From positions 292,650 to 356,649 of the forward strand of contig VXIS01000005.1 of NCBI GenBank assembly GCA_008704415.1: DNA of 64,000 bases, given 5' to 3'. The DNA is from Sphaerosporella brunnea. Taxonomy: Eukaryota; Ascomycota; Pezizomycetes; Pezizales; Pyronemataceae. The notes under the pieces were generated by a model, which saw nothing but the letters and a program-made list of their open reading frames with translations, was not told where the DNA came from and searched no databases. This document shows, one piece after another, positions 44,501 to 63,831 of this stretch; position 1 is the first letter of the stretch; every line of letters begins with the position of its first letter. Made by a program: the position numbers and the translations under genes.

Positions 44501-47500
44501 CGTAGCGCTCGCCTGAAGAACTTGCGGTACGCACTGTTCATATTGTAGACGTACAGCCTGCTGTAGTTTTTCACCATTTCTGGGGGCATTAGGGAGTCGA
44601 TCTTACGGTAAACCTCGTCAGGCAACTCATTGTTGAGGCTGTAGCACGTTGCATCAATGAGTACCGCAAAAGGCTTATGCCACATCCGGCTCGCAATCTG
44701 ACCATAATGAGCCCAGTCCCTAAATATTGGAGCAGGAAGTTACACACCTTGAGATAGCAATAAGCAAGTAGATCTGGATCAACGGTGTCGATGTTGATGT
44801 TACGTTGCACGAAACAGATCACAGGCATTCCATCCTTGGTCTCACCTCCGTCGTACACAATTCTTGCTGACAGAATGCTCTCGACGCTACGACCAGAGTT
44901 TTTCAACATGAAATGCTGATATCTTGAGTACGCTGGCTGCACGCTTCCAGTAATCTGGGGTCGGCCAAGAGAGATGTCGAGTGGTGGCGGACCCAGTGTC
45001 GAAATCAACGCCGAGAATTTGTTAATCGAGGCTTGGAGCTGTGAAGGAGCGACTTCAAACGACAGTTCTCCGTTCGGGCGCTGAAGCCTAGCCTTTTCCT
45101 CGAATATGAGCTTGTGTCGGACAGTCTCCCAATGGTCGTAGAGGAACCGATGCAAGGCTACGCTGCTGCCAAAATCAAAGGATTCCTGAGGTTGGATGAC
45201 TTCCGCTGTCCTCGGTGCAACAGATATATTCCGAAGGAAGGTGATGACTTCGCAGATATTGCCCGTCAAGAAGTCATTGAGAGGAATCATGTAGGCTTCC
45301 TTGGCCCCGAAGAGAACATTGTTGGCGAGGTTTTGGATGATCTTTGCAATCAACATCAGACCCCTCCGCATCTCCTTGGTAGGAACCAGGTCCACCAGGC
45401 CTTCTGAGTCGGGGGCGACAATCGCTGGGCAAAAGAACCGAAGGAAGATGAATGCACCAACCGCTGTGTACTTCGCCTCCGGAAAGCGATGAGCAACACA
45501 TGAGCTGATTGTGTGGCATATCCGGCGGAAAGAATCAGGAAGAAAGGGTCCAGACTTGGTGATTTCGCTAATGAATATTTTCGCGATCACTCGCAACTGC
45601 TCCTCGTTCGCATACAGCTCTTTTGGACAGGGTGTCCGAGCAGGATCTAGCTCGAGATCCAGCACTGCGGATGACAGAATGAGCCGTTTAATTGTCTGTT
45701 GGAGAACTTTCTTTAGATAATCCGAGCCCTTCCATTTGGCAAATACCGACAGCATCTTTGTAGCCACACAGTTCCGTCGGAGAAGCTCTGACTCGCTCTC
45801 GGTGTTTTCGACTTCCTGCTCAATCAGGGCCTTCAGCAGCGTAAGCCCCAATCCACGCGAGTCAAAAATGTTCAACAGCGCCACAGTGAGTTCGTCGACC
45901 TCACTGCTAGGACAGCATTCACACAATGCCAGCGCAAACTTAAGGTCGTTCACGAGAAGCTGTTCAAAACGTTAGTCAGAGCTTCGGCAACGAGAATGAA
46001 AACACATACATCAATTAATTTCTCGTATTTTTCACCAATTGCCGAATCGCCCAGAGCGCCAAATTCAGTTCCTTGTGTCAATATATTTGTCAGGACATGC
46101 ATAAAGGCCGTCCTGGTCTCGAGTGACTCGTGGTAGCCGATCTCCAGGGAGAACTTGAGTCCAACATCCACATTTGCGCTCAAGAGGTTGGATAATGCCT
46201 GGATAGCCAGTTCTTGGAACGAGGCAGCATCATCCCTGGCCAACGAAGCAGTCTGCAGATCTTTGCGACGATCCCCTTCCAGCTGACTGAAATCCAACAA
46301 AGAGAGGAACGAAGTGAAATAGCTGCAAAACATCTGAGAACGCGCGTCCACTACGTCGGCATCATGAGAGGAATCTGGTGGCTGGAGAGGCAAGCGGTAC
46401 AGCAGATTGACCAATGCCCTGAGACATGCTCTGTCCAAATCTCTTTGCAGACGGACGAACTCGTCTCGCCTATATCCCTGGCCAGCGTGTGCAGCCTCCA
46501 GTTTCGACGGCCGAGACATCCACTCTGACAAGATTTGGAGCAAGCTATTGCGTACGCGGACATCTTGCCTCAAGTTGACGATTTCCTTCTTCCGCGCTAC
46601 TAGTTCCACGAGCATACACATCTTTATCTTGACTCGAAGAGTCGTGTAATCCTCCTTGAGAGTGTGCAGATATCTTGCTAGACTCAATGTCATTGCGCCC
46701 AGGTCGACGGTAAGGAATGTGTCCTGTGCATCCTCCAGTCTTTCCACAATGGTCTTTAGCAATGAGCAAGCCTGCTCCGCAAACAGTGTCCGAGTTTCGC
46801 TCACGGCCGGTACAGAGTCCTTCAATTGATCCAGAACGATGTTGAGTTCAGTTTCCAGAGATCGGAACAGTTGCAGGTAGAGTCTAGGATTGAGTTCCGT
46901 TCCGAGCACCTCTCTGATGTTTTCGCGCACGGTGACTAGCTTGCAAACCAGGAGTTGCAGGCATTGCTTCATGAAGCGCTCCAACAACGACATCGAATCT
47001 CCATCGCTAGTGATACGGTCAATCCACTTCAGACCAGCCAGAGCTGCATCGGTGACTCGCATGTGAGGAGGGACGTGCGCTGGAACGTCGGCGATGCAGC
47101 AACCTCCAATGGATGCGAGAAAGCCAGAGTAATTCCTCCACTCGGCATGAAGGCGATCGTCCAATCTTCCCGTTGCTGCAACACCTTGAGACTGGATGTG
47201 CTTGCACAGGGTTCGCCACCTCGTAAACACCGATTCCCATGCAGTCAATATTCCGGGACTTGGCACAGACATTCTCGTCAACAACTTCCTCAACCGTTTC
47301 TGGAACGCGACCGGACCAGTGATACGGAAGGTCTGTAGAGACAGCTCCGAATACACCGGGAAGTTCCTCATTAATGTCAGGTTGGACCTGCCCAAATCCT
47401 CCGGGTTCTCCGTTAACCGGCCCTCTTCGCAGAGCAAGGCAATCGCATGTGTTGTCACTGAACAGATGTCCAGGTCGCTCGAACAAAGTAACACCAAAAA

Positions 47501-49851
47501 GGAAATCTCCAATGATACATTCGCCTTGATTCTTTCGGGGATGTCGGAAACACCAATGGTGAAGTCCTGGTCAAAAGGTAAGTCATCCTCATCACTAGAG
47601 GTGCCAGCTGAAGCTTTGTGTACCTTTCGAGACTGTATGATGTTCACTCGGGTTTCAAGATAGCCATGAACCAACTCCAACATGCTCTTGAGCCCAGGAT
47701 CTCTGAAGTCAAAGTCTAACAGCTTCTTGGAAAGCGTCGCCACAATGGCAGATCTAAATGCATCAGCCGCTGAAACACAGATGACGATAGTTCCACTCAC
47801 GTTCCCGTCCAGAAGAACTCAAGTACTTTGTCAGCGTCCTGGCGCATGTCCTTATGCGTAGCTACCTGGAATGCTTCCGGAGACAATAATCGTCTGGCGA
47901 ATATGACTGTGGAATTCCGCACAAATTCGTCGTCGTCACAAACAAGCTTGAGAATGGAATCGACGGATTTATCGAGTAGTTGATTCCAGTTATCTCCACG
48001 AGTGTCTAAGTTCTCGTACAGGAGAAGGGGACGGATTTTCAGCAACTCAAGCAATTGGTAGAGAAGTTCGACGGAACCAATGCTATCAGTCGAGATGTTT
48101 CGCCGCATCCTTTCATTTAGGGATCCGTTGAACGGCACAGCGCTCGCAGCCGTCCGCATACTGGAAATACCATGGAGATATTCCCGGAGCTCTGGCGCAA
48201 TGTTGTCGAACAACAGTCCAAACTGCTCTGGATTCGGCTGGCTTGCTAGCACTGCAGCGGCTGCAAAGACAACGATTTTGTAGGACATGGGTGAATTCTT
48301 GTCCAAGCATCTGGGGACCAAATGTTCCACCACCGAATCCACTGACAACCTGGCCAGACTAACGAACGCCTTTATCAAGACATCCCGATCAACACCATCT
48401 TCTGGCGTTGGGACGCCGGGGGTTGGCTTCCTAAATATTTCTTCCCGCAGATCGTTCTGCATGTCGAGCGCAAAACTCAACAGAGCGCTATCTGAATCGT
48501 TGGTAAATAAGCTGCCTGCACGGCAGATTGTGATAAGGCAGGACGCTGCGATATCCGCAGATTTCGGTTGTCGGAGAGCCTGTCGAAGATTGTTTAGGAA
48601 CACGATCTTTTTTGCAAGTGAGTTGCCCCGCTGGGAACCACTCATGTCGGCATGCACGAAGACTTCGGGGAGGAGGAGAACCAAGGCCGTCTGCAGTGGC
48701 CAAATCACGGCTCTTCGTTTTGTGCTGTCAGTCAACGATCCGGCAAAATCGAACAATACGTCTGCGCCGCCTTCGAGTCGTTGCTGTGATTGATGCAGTT
48801 GCATGAAATCCTTGGGATGCGAGTCGATCCATCGGTGGATAGCTTCCGGGAGCAACGCGGCGAGCGTATTCTGGGACATCTTTCGGAGCGGCAGAAAGCT
48901 GCCGCTGATTTCCTGGAGCACCAAGGAGAGCTTCTTCTGGTTGAGCGACAGGTGTGCTATGAACTGTAGTCCGCTAGCATCCAAGTCTTCCGAGCTCGAT
49001 CGGAGGATCTTTAGCTTCGCCCTCATGATTTGATACACAAGCAGCCAGTTGGATGCGCTAAGAAACTCGATCACCTTGAATGTCGCCTTGTCCAATTCGT
49101 TGGGTTTCTTTGGCAGCCCATCCAAGCTCCTCTCTTCGGCCTGTTGCCCCTTTTTTTCTGGCTGCGCTTCTTCTACATTGGGGCTCGATGTCAACTTCAA
49201 CAGCAATTCCATCGTGTACCTAGCTTGCCCATCATCCAAGGGTGGTGGATCCGCCTCTCTCCTCCGCGACTTTCGCGATGAAAATGCTGAATTTATACCC
49301 TCATCATCGGATGGATCCCTCTCTCGGTGTGCCGCGTCGGCCGCATCCCAATTTGCCGCTGTGCAGTCCGCCAAAAGCTCCACCAGGTATGTTTGCGTCA
49401 GGAGGACAAGTTGAGGACGATTCCGAGGAGAAAGATGTTCATATGGCTGTACGTCCTTGGTCAACAATTCTCCCGCAACTCCTATACTTCAGGGACGGTC
49501 GTATGAACCCTCGATATGCTCTCCAATTGACTGACGATAGCCGCGACCAATATATCTAGTTGCGACTTCGCCATATCGATCATAGTGCCGCGCGACAGCG
49601 CGACCACTTCGTCGCGTCGGACATCGTTCAGATCATCTCCGGTTCTATTTGGAAGCTGTTGGATGTGCGGTGCAGTTGCGACCGGATAGTTAGCGACCTG
49701 CCCTTCCACTCTGACACTCTCTCCACTCTCTCCCTCCGCTCCATCTATCACCCTCCGTTTATCCTTCTCTTTCTCCCGAAACTCAATAGTCACATACCCT
49801 GGCCGAAAGCCGCTCCAATAGAGTCTGCACCAGCTTGCGATCCCCGTCCAT
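41560..49851 (-). CDS. ira1: Neurofibromin/IRA-type Ras GTPase-activating protein
   Basis: This is a giant RasGAP that stimulates GTP hydrolysis on Ras and so lowers cAMP/PKA signalling; it is the homologue of human NF1 and yeast Ira1/Ira2. Nine exons read in frame (from 49851-49798, 49655-49488 and 49446 onward; last codons IIIM), about 2,590 aa. The GAP domain near 45900-45100 has the arginine-finger segment LLRRNCVATKMLSVFA and the signature FLRFFCPAIVAP. It is followed by the Sec14-PH module seen in NF1 (SRLYVYNMNSAYRKFFRRAL ... RPEDVPGTMLNISLMN ... SAYNLLCALCQAF). The remaining sequence is helical HEAT-like. The start MDGDRKLVQTLLERLSAR is supported by a phase-0 junction to LPNRTGDD. Later introns are short, 27-85 bp. 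The symbol is by homology; the species' own name is not known. Confidence 0.92.
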
Positions 49852-50377
49852 GGGAGGCTACCGCGTAGGCACCGCCGTAAGTTATCTGTTCGTGTTCGTT
49901 CGATCGGGCCCGGACGAACTACGGGAGTTGGCTCTTTTCGATGCGATTCAACCGGTAATACTCATTGACCTCCGCGCTTCGTGGTCCGACGAGTGGATAG
50001 TTTTGTGGGGGGAATGGGTGGGTGGGCTCGGGTTCGATGGATCGCCAGAGAAGGTCGGAGGTGGTGGGTCGAAACAAAATGAGTGGTTGTATGTAATGGT
50101 GTTGCACGGGGGGAGGGATTATAGTGGTTGCACGCTAGTTCGGGTAGATTAGAGAGAGTACGAGTACGTGCAACTGCTCCACCAAACCACCACCAGTACC
50201 AGCATGAGCACATCTTCAACAGCGGTATGTAGCACGCGGCGGGCGGCTTGTAGAAGAGGACTGGTTTGCAGAAAGGGGTGAGGGAAGGGGGGACCGGCCA
50301 TAGAGAATCGTGGAACCGGAGCAGGCAGCAGCAGCATCAACTGGTACGGTAGAGTATGTACAGCATGTCGTGCATCC

Positions 50378-50416
<39 letters not shown>

Positions 50417-51995
50417 ATTCAACCGATCCGACGATGCTCTATAGCTTTCTCTCCTTCTTGTGTTCTCTCTCTCCAGCGCGATGATGCCCTCCCTTCCCTC
50501 ACTCCCATCTCCACAGCAGGCATGCAACTACTTTGTACTTTGATGCTTTGTAGCGTCTCCTGGTACTGCCTGCGCAGGGCTAGTCTCCGACGCGTCTTTG
50601 TGCCAGTTTGTGGTGCACGCAAGGCTAAACGGCTTGTTGGGGCTAAGCAAGCAGCTGCTAACGAGTGCGTGCTGCGACCGGATCCGTACACGCATTCGCC
50701 TGATTTGGACGACATTGTGCCTAGGTATCAACTGTGGCTGATAAATTGCCTTTTCAAACTTGCGTGTTGTATTAATGTTTTGTCCCCGCCGGAGGCGCAT
50801 ATAAATCAAAACCACATATGCAGATCCGTCAGCTGCCCACTACACTCCCGATCCGAACTCTCTTATAGCGCAGACAGCCCCGGAAGATGTTATGATCCCA
50901 ACGGCCCCTTTTCTGGGACATCTGAGACCATATTGATGATTCGAGTGACACGTGATGATTCAAGCCCCCCCCACAACACAAAAATATTCTACACGTTGGC
51001 CTATAGGATTCACGAACGGTAAATAAGCATAAAAAATACATCTCCCTGGGCCGAAGCTTGCTGGTTTCAGCTGCCGGCCGACCTTGGCGAGAAGCATTGT
51101 CTGATACTAGTGATCAGTTTCCGGGGAATCTTTGAGTAGCTGTTTCTTCTCTATTTGTGATTGAAAGGAGTGGAATCGAGATTGTTTAGATGGTTGGCTA
51201 TGGCAAGGCAAGCCCTGTGGGGTTTTGGCAAAAACCAGCCCTTATTATACTAGATCTCCTTATTTACCCATCCACATGTTGCAGCTGCAGTTCTTCACCC
51301 CGCAGCCTTCCTTCCCGCAAAAAGGTACCTTCACCATCCAAGTAGCTCCAGCGGGCTCCAGGCATCATCATCAACCGAAGCAGCCTGAGCCTCACCCGGA
51401 AAATCATCTATGATTCTAGTTCTCTGAGGCCCAGACCCCAGCAGCGCCGGTTATGCATGCATGAGGTATGTACTACATCAACAATTGAAAAACCTCACAT
51501 CACGTGCGATCACTCGGTATTGGTGTGGGATGATGCTAGTTAGTGATGCATGCCATGCCGTGCAATGATTTAGCTTTGCCGCGTGGGAGCATGGGCGCGA
51601 TGGAGTATGACGCCGGGAAGGAACTCTACCTAGATCTCCAAGTGCGGTGCGGGACAGACGTTCGGATTTAGCATAGGCGGCGGCCGCGAGGTGAATAAGA
51701 ACCAAGCACCTAAGTAAAGTAGCTGGCAACCGTTGAAATTGTGATCTTTCAATTACTCGATCGGGCATGCTTGTATACGCGCGGCTAGAGTCTTTGTGTC
51801 CACCGAGACTTGAGTGTTCAATAGGGAGGAGAGCGTAAGATAAACATGTATACATTCGCACAGTGACCCAGACTGTCCCATTGCGGCCAACACTACCTAC
51901 TCTATTGGTATCGAGTCTAAGCAAATGTGACACCAAACAAATGCTTTAAAAAAAAAAAAAAAAAAATACACAGAAAATCATACAAAAGCCCGATT
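49852..51995. other. Upstream region of the NF1-like gene; CAG microsatellite
   Basis: This 2.1-kb region holds the promoter and leader of the NF1-like gene and the 3' flank of the transporter. A CAG/CTG microsatellite of about ten units lies at 50378-50410. The 166-aa ORF at 50522-51022 and others show no domain, and the base composition is not that of neighbouring exons. An A homopolymer lies at 51948-51966. No RNA gene was identified. Confidence 0.5.
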
Positions 51996-54331
51996 TCACA
52001 GATGGGGCACACCAAGGCTCGCCATGAGAAGGTTAACGATGCTCAAGAGACCTTCTCCCAAAATCAAGCCACTGGCCAAAACCACCAACATCGTCTGACC
52101 ATCGCTTCCGAACCTCCTGTTCCAACTCCACTGCATCGCCCCGCCGATTGCTCTAGCAAGCGTAAACGACGGCGTGTTGTACATTCCGACCGCAAACGCG
52201 ATACCACCGGGAATCCACGGCGTAACAGCGGTTCCCTTCAAGATCCAACCTCTCAGCATCGTAGAGACCGCGAAAATCGCCGCAAAACCCATAGAGAACC
52301 ACCAAGACCCGTTGGGAAGTCCTTCGCCATACACGAGTCTCGAGCAATCAATCCAGACATACGCAGTGGGCACCTGCAGAAGCTCGCCCGGAATTGGATA
52401 AACGACCGAATAGAGTCTGTAAACGAGGGCGGAGATGATAGCCCCGAAAACACTGCCGATGAGTTGTCCGTAGAATTGCGCGCGTGGTGCCGCACCGATC
52501 AAGTGACCCGTCTTCAAATCTTGCATGATATCGCCCGCTTGCTGAGCACCTGCCTCCGAGACTGCGCCGGCGACGAGATTGATGACCACGGCTGCTGGGT
52601 TCGATGCTGGAACGATTAGCGCGAAGATGAGCTGGGTAAGCTTGGAAATGCCAGATACGGGGTTGAGATCGGTTTGGCCTGCAGATGTTAGTGCGAAGCC
52701 AGCTGCCATGGGCAGATATACCGCAGCTTACCGAGAGCGCGGACACCCATTACGCTGAGGATGAGGGCAAGCAGGAACGCAACAACTGTTGCATATAAAG
52801 GCACTTGGCCAAACACGACCCTGATTGCGACGATGCAAAGAATTCCCGATGCCACCAGTCCCCAGAGCACAACAACTGGGGGGACCAGGAATGAAGGGTC
52901 CGCGTCCTTCTCCGGAGTGTCGTCTTCCTGGTGGACCCCAGCCTTGAATCTCCTACGGAGACCCGAAAAGCGGCCAGAAGTCTCTGGTTCCCCCCCATGC
53001 TCATCCTCCTCTGCGGTAAGGGGCTCATAGCCGCCTCGTCGTCTGCGCAGCCCTCCCTTGCTGAAGACAGCTCGGATGAATGGTTCCAAAACGATGCCAG
53101 ATAGGGAGATGACACTGTCTGCTAGCATGACCGCCAAACTCACCCACACGAGCCACCCTCTACTACCCGTGGCCCAGTTTTTGGCTGGACCAGGTGCCCA
53201 CCCCTTGCTTTTTGCCAGCGGGCTTAGAACACCCCATCCTATCACAGCTCCGAGAAGCATGTGGCCTGTGGTCTCTGGTCCCATGACAATACCCTGGCCG
53301 ATATATGCCGGACTTGGGTTAAGAGTCCAGAGCCATTGGCTTGCTGCAGGAAGGCCAAATATGGGAAGATTCCTGATTATGGGAAAGAAGTACGAGATTA
53401 GGGTCTAAGAGATGTCAGATCGGTTTGTTGTAATTCACCCGGGCACACTCACATAAATACCGCTCACTACAAAGGAATAGAATAAGACCCGGGTCTTCTT
53501 TTTCCAGTCGGATTTGTCCTGAGCCCCGTCATTTTCCGCATCCGTTAACAGAGTGGTCGAGTGGGATGGCCCCTGTGCGGCTGATTCTGTGTTCCCTGAT
53601 TTATCCTCTTGACCATGCAAGACCGAAATCCTGCGCGTGAACGTGAGCTCGCGGAAACTAGGCCAAGAAAGAGCGCAACTACATCAAGGCTGTAGCCGTG
53701 CCAGAAGGAAACTTGAGTTTCTCACGGATAATGACCTGCTTTCTGAGCGGTACCGCAAAGAATACCCCGAAAAAGGCAACTCCAAGCCCCCAGAAAATCA
53801 GCTTTGGTGTCGAAACAAATATTGGGCCTCCTTCAGAAGGTTCCAAGAGCCGCTCAAGCGCCGGAATTACGCCTTAACATTCTAACGATCAGCAACAGCG
53901 CCTTATGGGAGCCTGGCGGTTACATACCGACAAAACCTGCGCTCAAAGGCATAGAACCAACGGCGACCGCAACTGTTTGCACCAGAACGTTCTCCACTGG
54001 TGTAAATGGGAGCCTGAGCTTGTGCGCCAAACTCTTGAAAATTGCGAACCCGATCAAGGAAGAAGGCATCGACATCATCGAAACCCACCCAGCTGCATAT
54101 ATTCAGCGCGCGTCGAAACACAGTGGACCGGACACTCTCACTCTGCAGCCCAAAATACATATTTGAGAAGCACACGATCGCTCCGACCGCGAGGCCCACA
54201 ATTATGGCACGCAAGGTGAATTGCCTCTGGTCCCGTGCGATGTCATAAGCACTAGGCTCTCGTGTTCGTCGCGAAGAAGACTCCAGGTCACCATCGCTAT
54301 AGCCACTGTAGGAATTGTTGATAGACGACAT
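51996..54331 (-). CDS. OPT-family oligopeptide/metal-chelate transporter
   Basis: This polytopic membrane protein belongs to the OPT superfamily (PF03169), which imports small peptides or metal chelates by proton symport. Six exons fit: 54331-54142, 54092-53928, 53872-53683, 53630-53453, 53404-52732 and 52678-51996, for 692 aa. The N-terminus is a hydrophilic Ser-rich tail (about 40 aa), then the first span RAIIVGLAVGAIVCFSNMYFGLQT and the conserved GWVSMMSMPSSLIGFAIFK. KFPSGTATALMISVLHG is the OPT signature around transmembrane helix 5. The C-terminal half has AQQAGDIMQDLKTGHLIGAAPRAQ (shown in part), also diagnostic, and IPGGIAFAVGMYNTPSFTLARAIGG. It resembles the YSL/uncharacterised OPT branch more than the Isp4 branch. 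The substrate cannot be told. Confidence 0.93.
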
Positions 54332-55045
54332 CTCGAGGTCACAACGAGCATTTGCGGCGGTGGTGGAAGGTAACTATGGGCTCTGCTGATAAATCCGGGG
54401 CCGCCCGCTTTATTAAAGTCCATCATGTCCAGCGGGCGCACCTCGAACACGGAGGTTGGATTTACAGGGGGGGGCTGCGGGCTTCCGATAAGGCCCAGAT
54501 GACGTGCTTTGGCTATCTGGTTTAACGTGGAGCCGATAATCGTGATTCCTGGAGACCGGTAGCCGTGCGCGCATGGCCATGACCATGGTTCCGAAATTCA
54601 GAAAATTCGCTCTGGTCAACGCATCTCACCTCTTTTGCCTCTTTGTAGAGAATAGGAATTCAGAACCGATATCGGAGCAACGGCAAGGCAGAGCGGACAT
54701 ATTGCGTTTTCAACGCATGGCCAGAGAAGGCGGAGCCCGTTGTGTTCGCGAACACGGTGGCAGCGCGCAAACTGACTAATCTAGCGGAGCCAACCGAGTG
54801 CATGCATAATCGCTAGTACATCTGCTTTCGTGCAAACCGTGCCACTACATGTCACCACGCGCACGCACACATCAGGCAAACGCTGTTACTCAACGTTAAG
54901 GGCTCTCCGCCCAAGGCGGCTCGGGCAAACAAGTAATTTTCACAGTATATGATGGAAAGGTCACGGCCTGTTTGCCAACATCACCCTTCAGTAGTTAGCA
55001 ACCTACTTCCCTTCGAGCAATAACAATCGAACTCGTTGCAATATT
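54332..55045. promoter_or_regulatory. Divergent upstream region of OPT transporter and small membrane protein gene
   Basis: This 714-bp gap lies between two divergent start codons. Short ORFs here lack any domain. No repeat or known operator was recognised. Confidence 0.45.
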
Positions 55046-55477
55046 ATGTTCGCTCCGCTATTACTTCTTTGCCTTCTCCTCGCTGGTGCTCAAGTTGCCA
55101 CGGCCTTTCCTCTAGTCAAACGAAAAGGCGGATCTGGGGGAGTCCGGGCTGCCGCCATCGTTGCTGGCGGAGTTGGCAGCGGAGGATCCGGAGGCACACT
55201 CTCTACGCAGCAATGGAGGCTTGTCGTGATCATCGTCAGCGCGATCTGCGGAGCTGTCGTTGCGGCGTTCGTCGGCTACAGAATATACATATGTCGAAAA
55301 CGGCGGACAAAGCAATACCGACGCATCAACGAAAAGCCACGAATATGCAATCATGGCGGCACAAAAAACCACTTCACCAATTTCCACGATAAGAGAACAA
55401 TGGCACCTGTCACGGTCACTATCAGTAAAATCGGGACATCGACAATAAAGATTCCTGAAAGGGCGTACAGGCGATAG
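55046..55477 (+). CDS. Small predicted signal-peptide single-pass membrane protein
   Basis: This unrecognised 143-aa protein has an organised layout. Residues 1-20 are a classic signal peptide (MFAPLLLLCLLLAGAQVATA) with an Ala-x-Ala type end. Residues 21-26 are FPLVKR, a dibasic Kex2-like processing site. Residues 28-56 are Gly/Ala-rich. Residues 58-82 (LVVIIVSAICGAVVAAFVGYRIYI) form one transmembrane helix followed by a stop-transfer basic patch CRKRRTKQYRR and a basic C-terminal tail. That is a type I topology. The C-terminal about 50 residues look less conserved in character, and an intron there is possible. No homologue is recognised. The ordered signals make it likelier to be real than other orphan ORFs in this window. 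Confidence 0.5.
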   Translation: MFAPLLLLCLLLAGAQVATAFPLVKRKGGSGGVRAAAIVAGGVGSGGSGGTLSTQQWRLVVIIVSAICGAVVAAFVGYRIYICRKRRTKQYRRINEKPRICNHGGTKNHFTNFHDKRTMAPVTVTISKIGTSTIKIPERAYRR

Positions 55478-62061
<6,584 letters not shown>

Positions 62062-62755
62062 ACTTGTTGTTTCTTTGTTTTTTCATTTCAGCCTTGCGGG
62101 TATTTTTGGGATAGAGCATTAAAACATGAGCAAATTTTCGCTACCCCAGACTAGCTAAAGTAGAACATTGTTTTGTTCTGTATGGGAATTGATAATGACG
62201 ATGGGTGATGTTGGCTGCAGCTTATGTGATACGACTTCACTCAGTTGCATCTCTCGAGAATGACTCGAATCTCGCGATCACATGAGGTCGCAGGTAAAAT
62301 CATAGGATTGATTCATCGCGCCCCGCGTGTGAAACAACAGGTACATCAACACCAAGCGCCACCGCATATATCGTAGGCCAAAGCAGATAAATGATCCGAA
62401 CAGGAAAGAAAAAGAAAAAAAAAAGGTAACGAAACACAACACATAATACACCTGTATCTACCGGCCAAACCCGCCCCAAACCAAGCCGTGGAGGGCAAAA
62501 AAAAAAAAAAAAAAAAAAAAAAAAGCGCCGCAGCTACCCAGAAACCCGTCGAACACTATGATCAAACCTAGCCGAAGAAGAAAAATAAGAAGATGTGGAC
62601 TCCATGGTGCCGGGCCACACCGTTGCCATCAAGCTCAGCTTCCCCGGAATGGTATTCACCTTTACGGTCCTGTCACCTAGCTGGATGAAGGAGTAGGAGT
62701 GAGCGGAGAAGTTTTTTTCAGCAGAGGAGGCGGAGGCGACGACGACGAAGGACTT
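62062..62755. other. Convergent 3' intergenic region (aroM / TLC gene)
   Basis: This holds the 3' flanks of two convergent genes. An A homopolymer of about 27 lies at 62498-62524 and a shorter A-rich run at 62404-62425. No gene was recognised; the plus ORF starting at 62699 is antisense to the TLC gene. Confidence 0.6.
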
Positions 62756-63831
62756 CTAGTTCTTAGCGGAGCGCTTCCTGGCCTGCTGCTTTCCGGCGGC
62801 GACAACCTCGGCCGCGGTGGTAAGGTCGACTTTTGTGCCCTCGACGAGTATCTTTTCCTTGGCGGCGGTGCCCTCCTTGGGCGTCTTGAAGCGCGCGGAA
62901 ACCGTCTGGATCATTCGAGAGAACCACCAGTAGTTGAGGCCGTTCAGCAACAGGTTCGAGCCGAGGTAGATGATGGCCAGCCACAGAGGCACGGTCTTGC
63001 CCGCGAACGCGTGACCTTCGGCAGGCGGAGGATGCGCGTAGACCCAGAAGATGTCGCGGAACACGAGCACGCTGTTGTAGGTGCCCCAGAGCAGGCGGCA
63101 GCAGAAGAAGGTGCCCAGCAGACAGAAGCCGTTGATCAGCTGGTAGATGGAGCCGCTCAGATTCAGCTTGTCGCAGAACCAGTGGATGTTCAGGAAGGGA
63201 CTCGAGAGCTCGAAGAGGATGAAGATTGGGGCGTAGTAGTTCACGAAGGGTTTCTGTTTTTTTTGTTTTTTTTTGCGTCAGTGGTGGTGGTGATACACGG
63301 TAGTGCTTGGTGGGGATGTACAAATCCTAGGGCGAATACGGCCAACGCGGACACTGCATGTGCGACGAATCCCCAGCCCATGATCGAGACGTAGTAGACC
63401 GAGATCATCAGGTCCCACAGGAAGTAGCCAGTCGCATAGCCTTGCACCGCGGCGCCGGTGACAGTGTAGCCAAAGACTCGGTAGTAAATGGCATCATCGC
63501 CGGGGACGGCCGCAGCCTTCTTGCGCTCCTCATCGGTTATCATACCCCACAGCGCCAGCGCGCATATGAAGCTGCTCTGGACGAATGAGACAACGTGCAC
63601 ATCCCAGTTCACCTGCGTTCGTCGCGGGAACTTGTTGTAGAACTGCGGAACTAACAACTTGGACAGCACCGGCGAGATGAAGAGGTAGATGACGTGGTAC
63701 ACCACGAAGGCCCCCAGGATTTGGTGGATGTGCTGCGGCAGCGAAGGCAGGTTGCATGTCTTCGCGATGATCTCGGCGTAGGGCTGCAACGGCGCCAGCC
63801 ATGGGGGACAGGGTCGTGTAAATATCTCCAT
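62756..63831 (-). CDS. TLC-domain multi-pass membrane protein (TMEM56/YPR114W type)
   Basis: Two exons, 63831-63322 and 63253-62756, give 335 aa. The TLC (TRAM-LAG1-CLN8) domain covers most of the protein, with about six to seven hydrophobic segments: HQILGAFVVYHVIYLFISPVLSKLL, VVSFVQSSFICALALWGMI, FLWDLMISVYYVSIMGWGFVAHAV, FILFELSSPFLNIHWF, LINGFCLLGTFFCCRLLWG and LWLAIIYLGSNLLLNGLNYWWF. The pattern W(D/N)xHxVSFVQSS and ELSSPFLN matches the TMEM56/TLCD4 and yeast YPR114W branch, not the ceramide synthases Lag1/Lac1, which carry the Lag motif with paired His. The role is unknown; lipid sensing or transport in the ER is a guess from the family. The C-terminus is Lys-rich and soluble, ending KRSAKN. 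Confidence 0.88.

Noticed and set aside
50522..51022. 166-aa ORF upstream of the RasGAP gene
   Set aside because: It has no domain, no codon pattern like its neighbours and no conserved start context; it looks like a chance frame.
62699..63394. 231-aa plus-strand frame over the TLC gene
   Set aside because: It is a mirror of the TLC exons; the hydrophobic TLC pattern is on the minus strand and a proper intron joins it.
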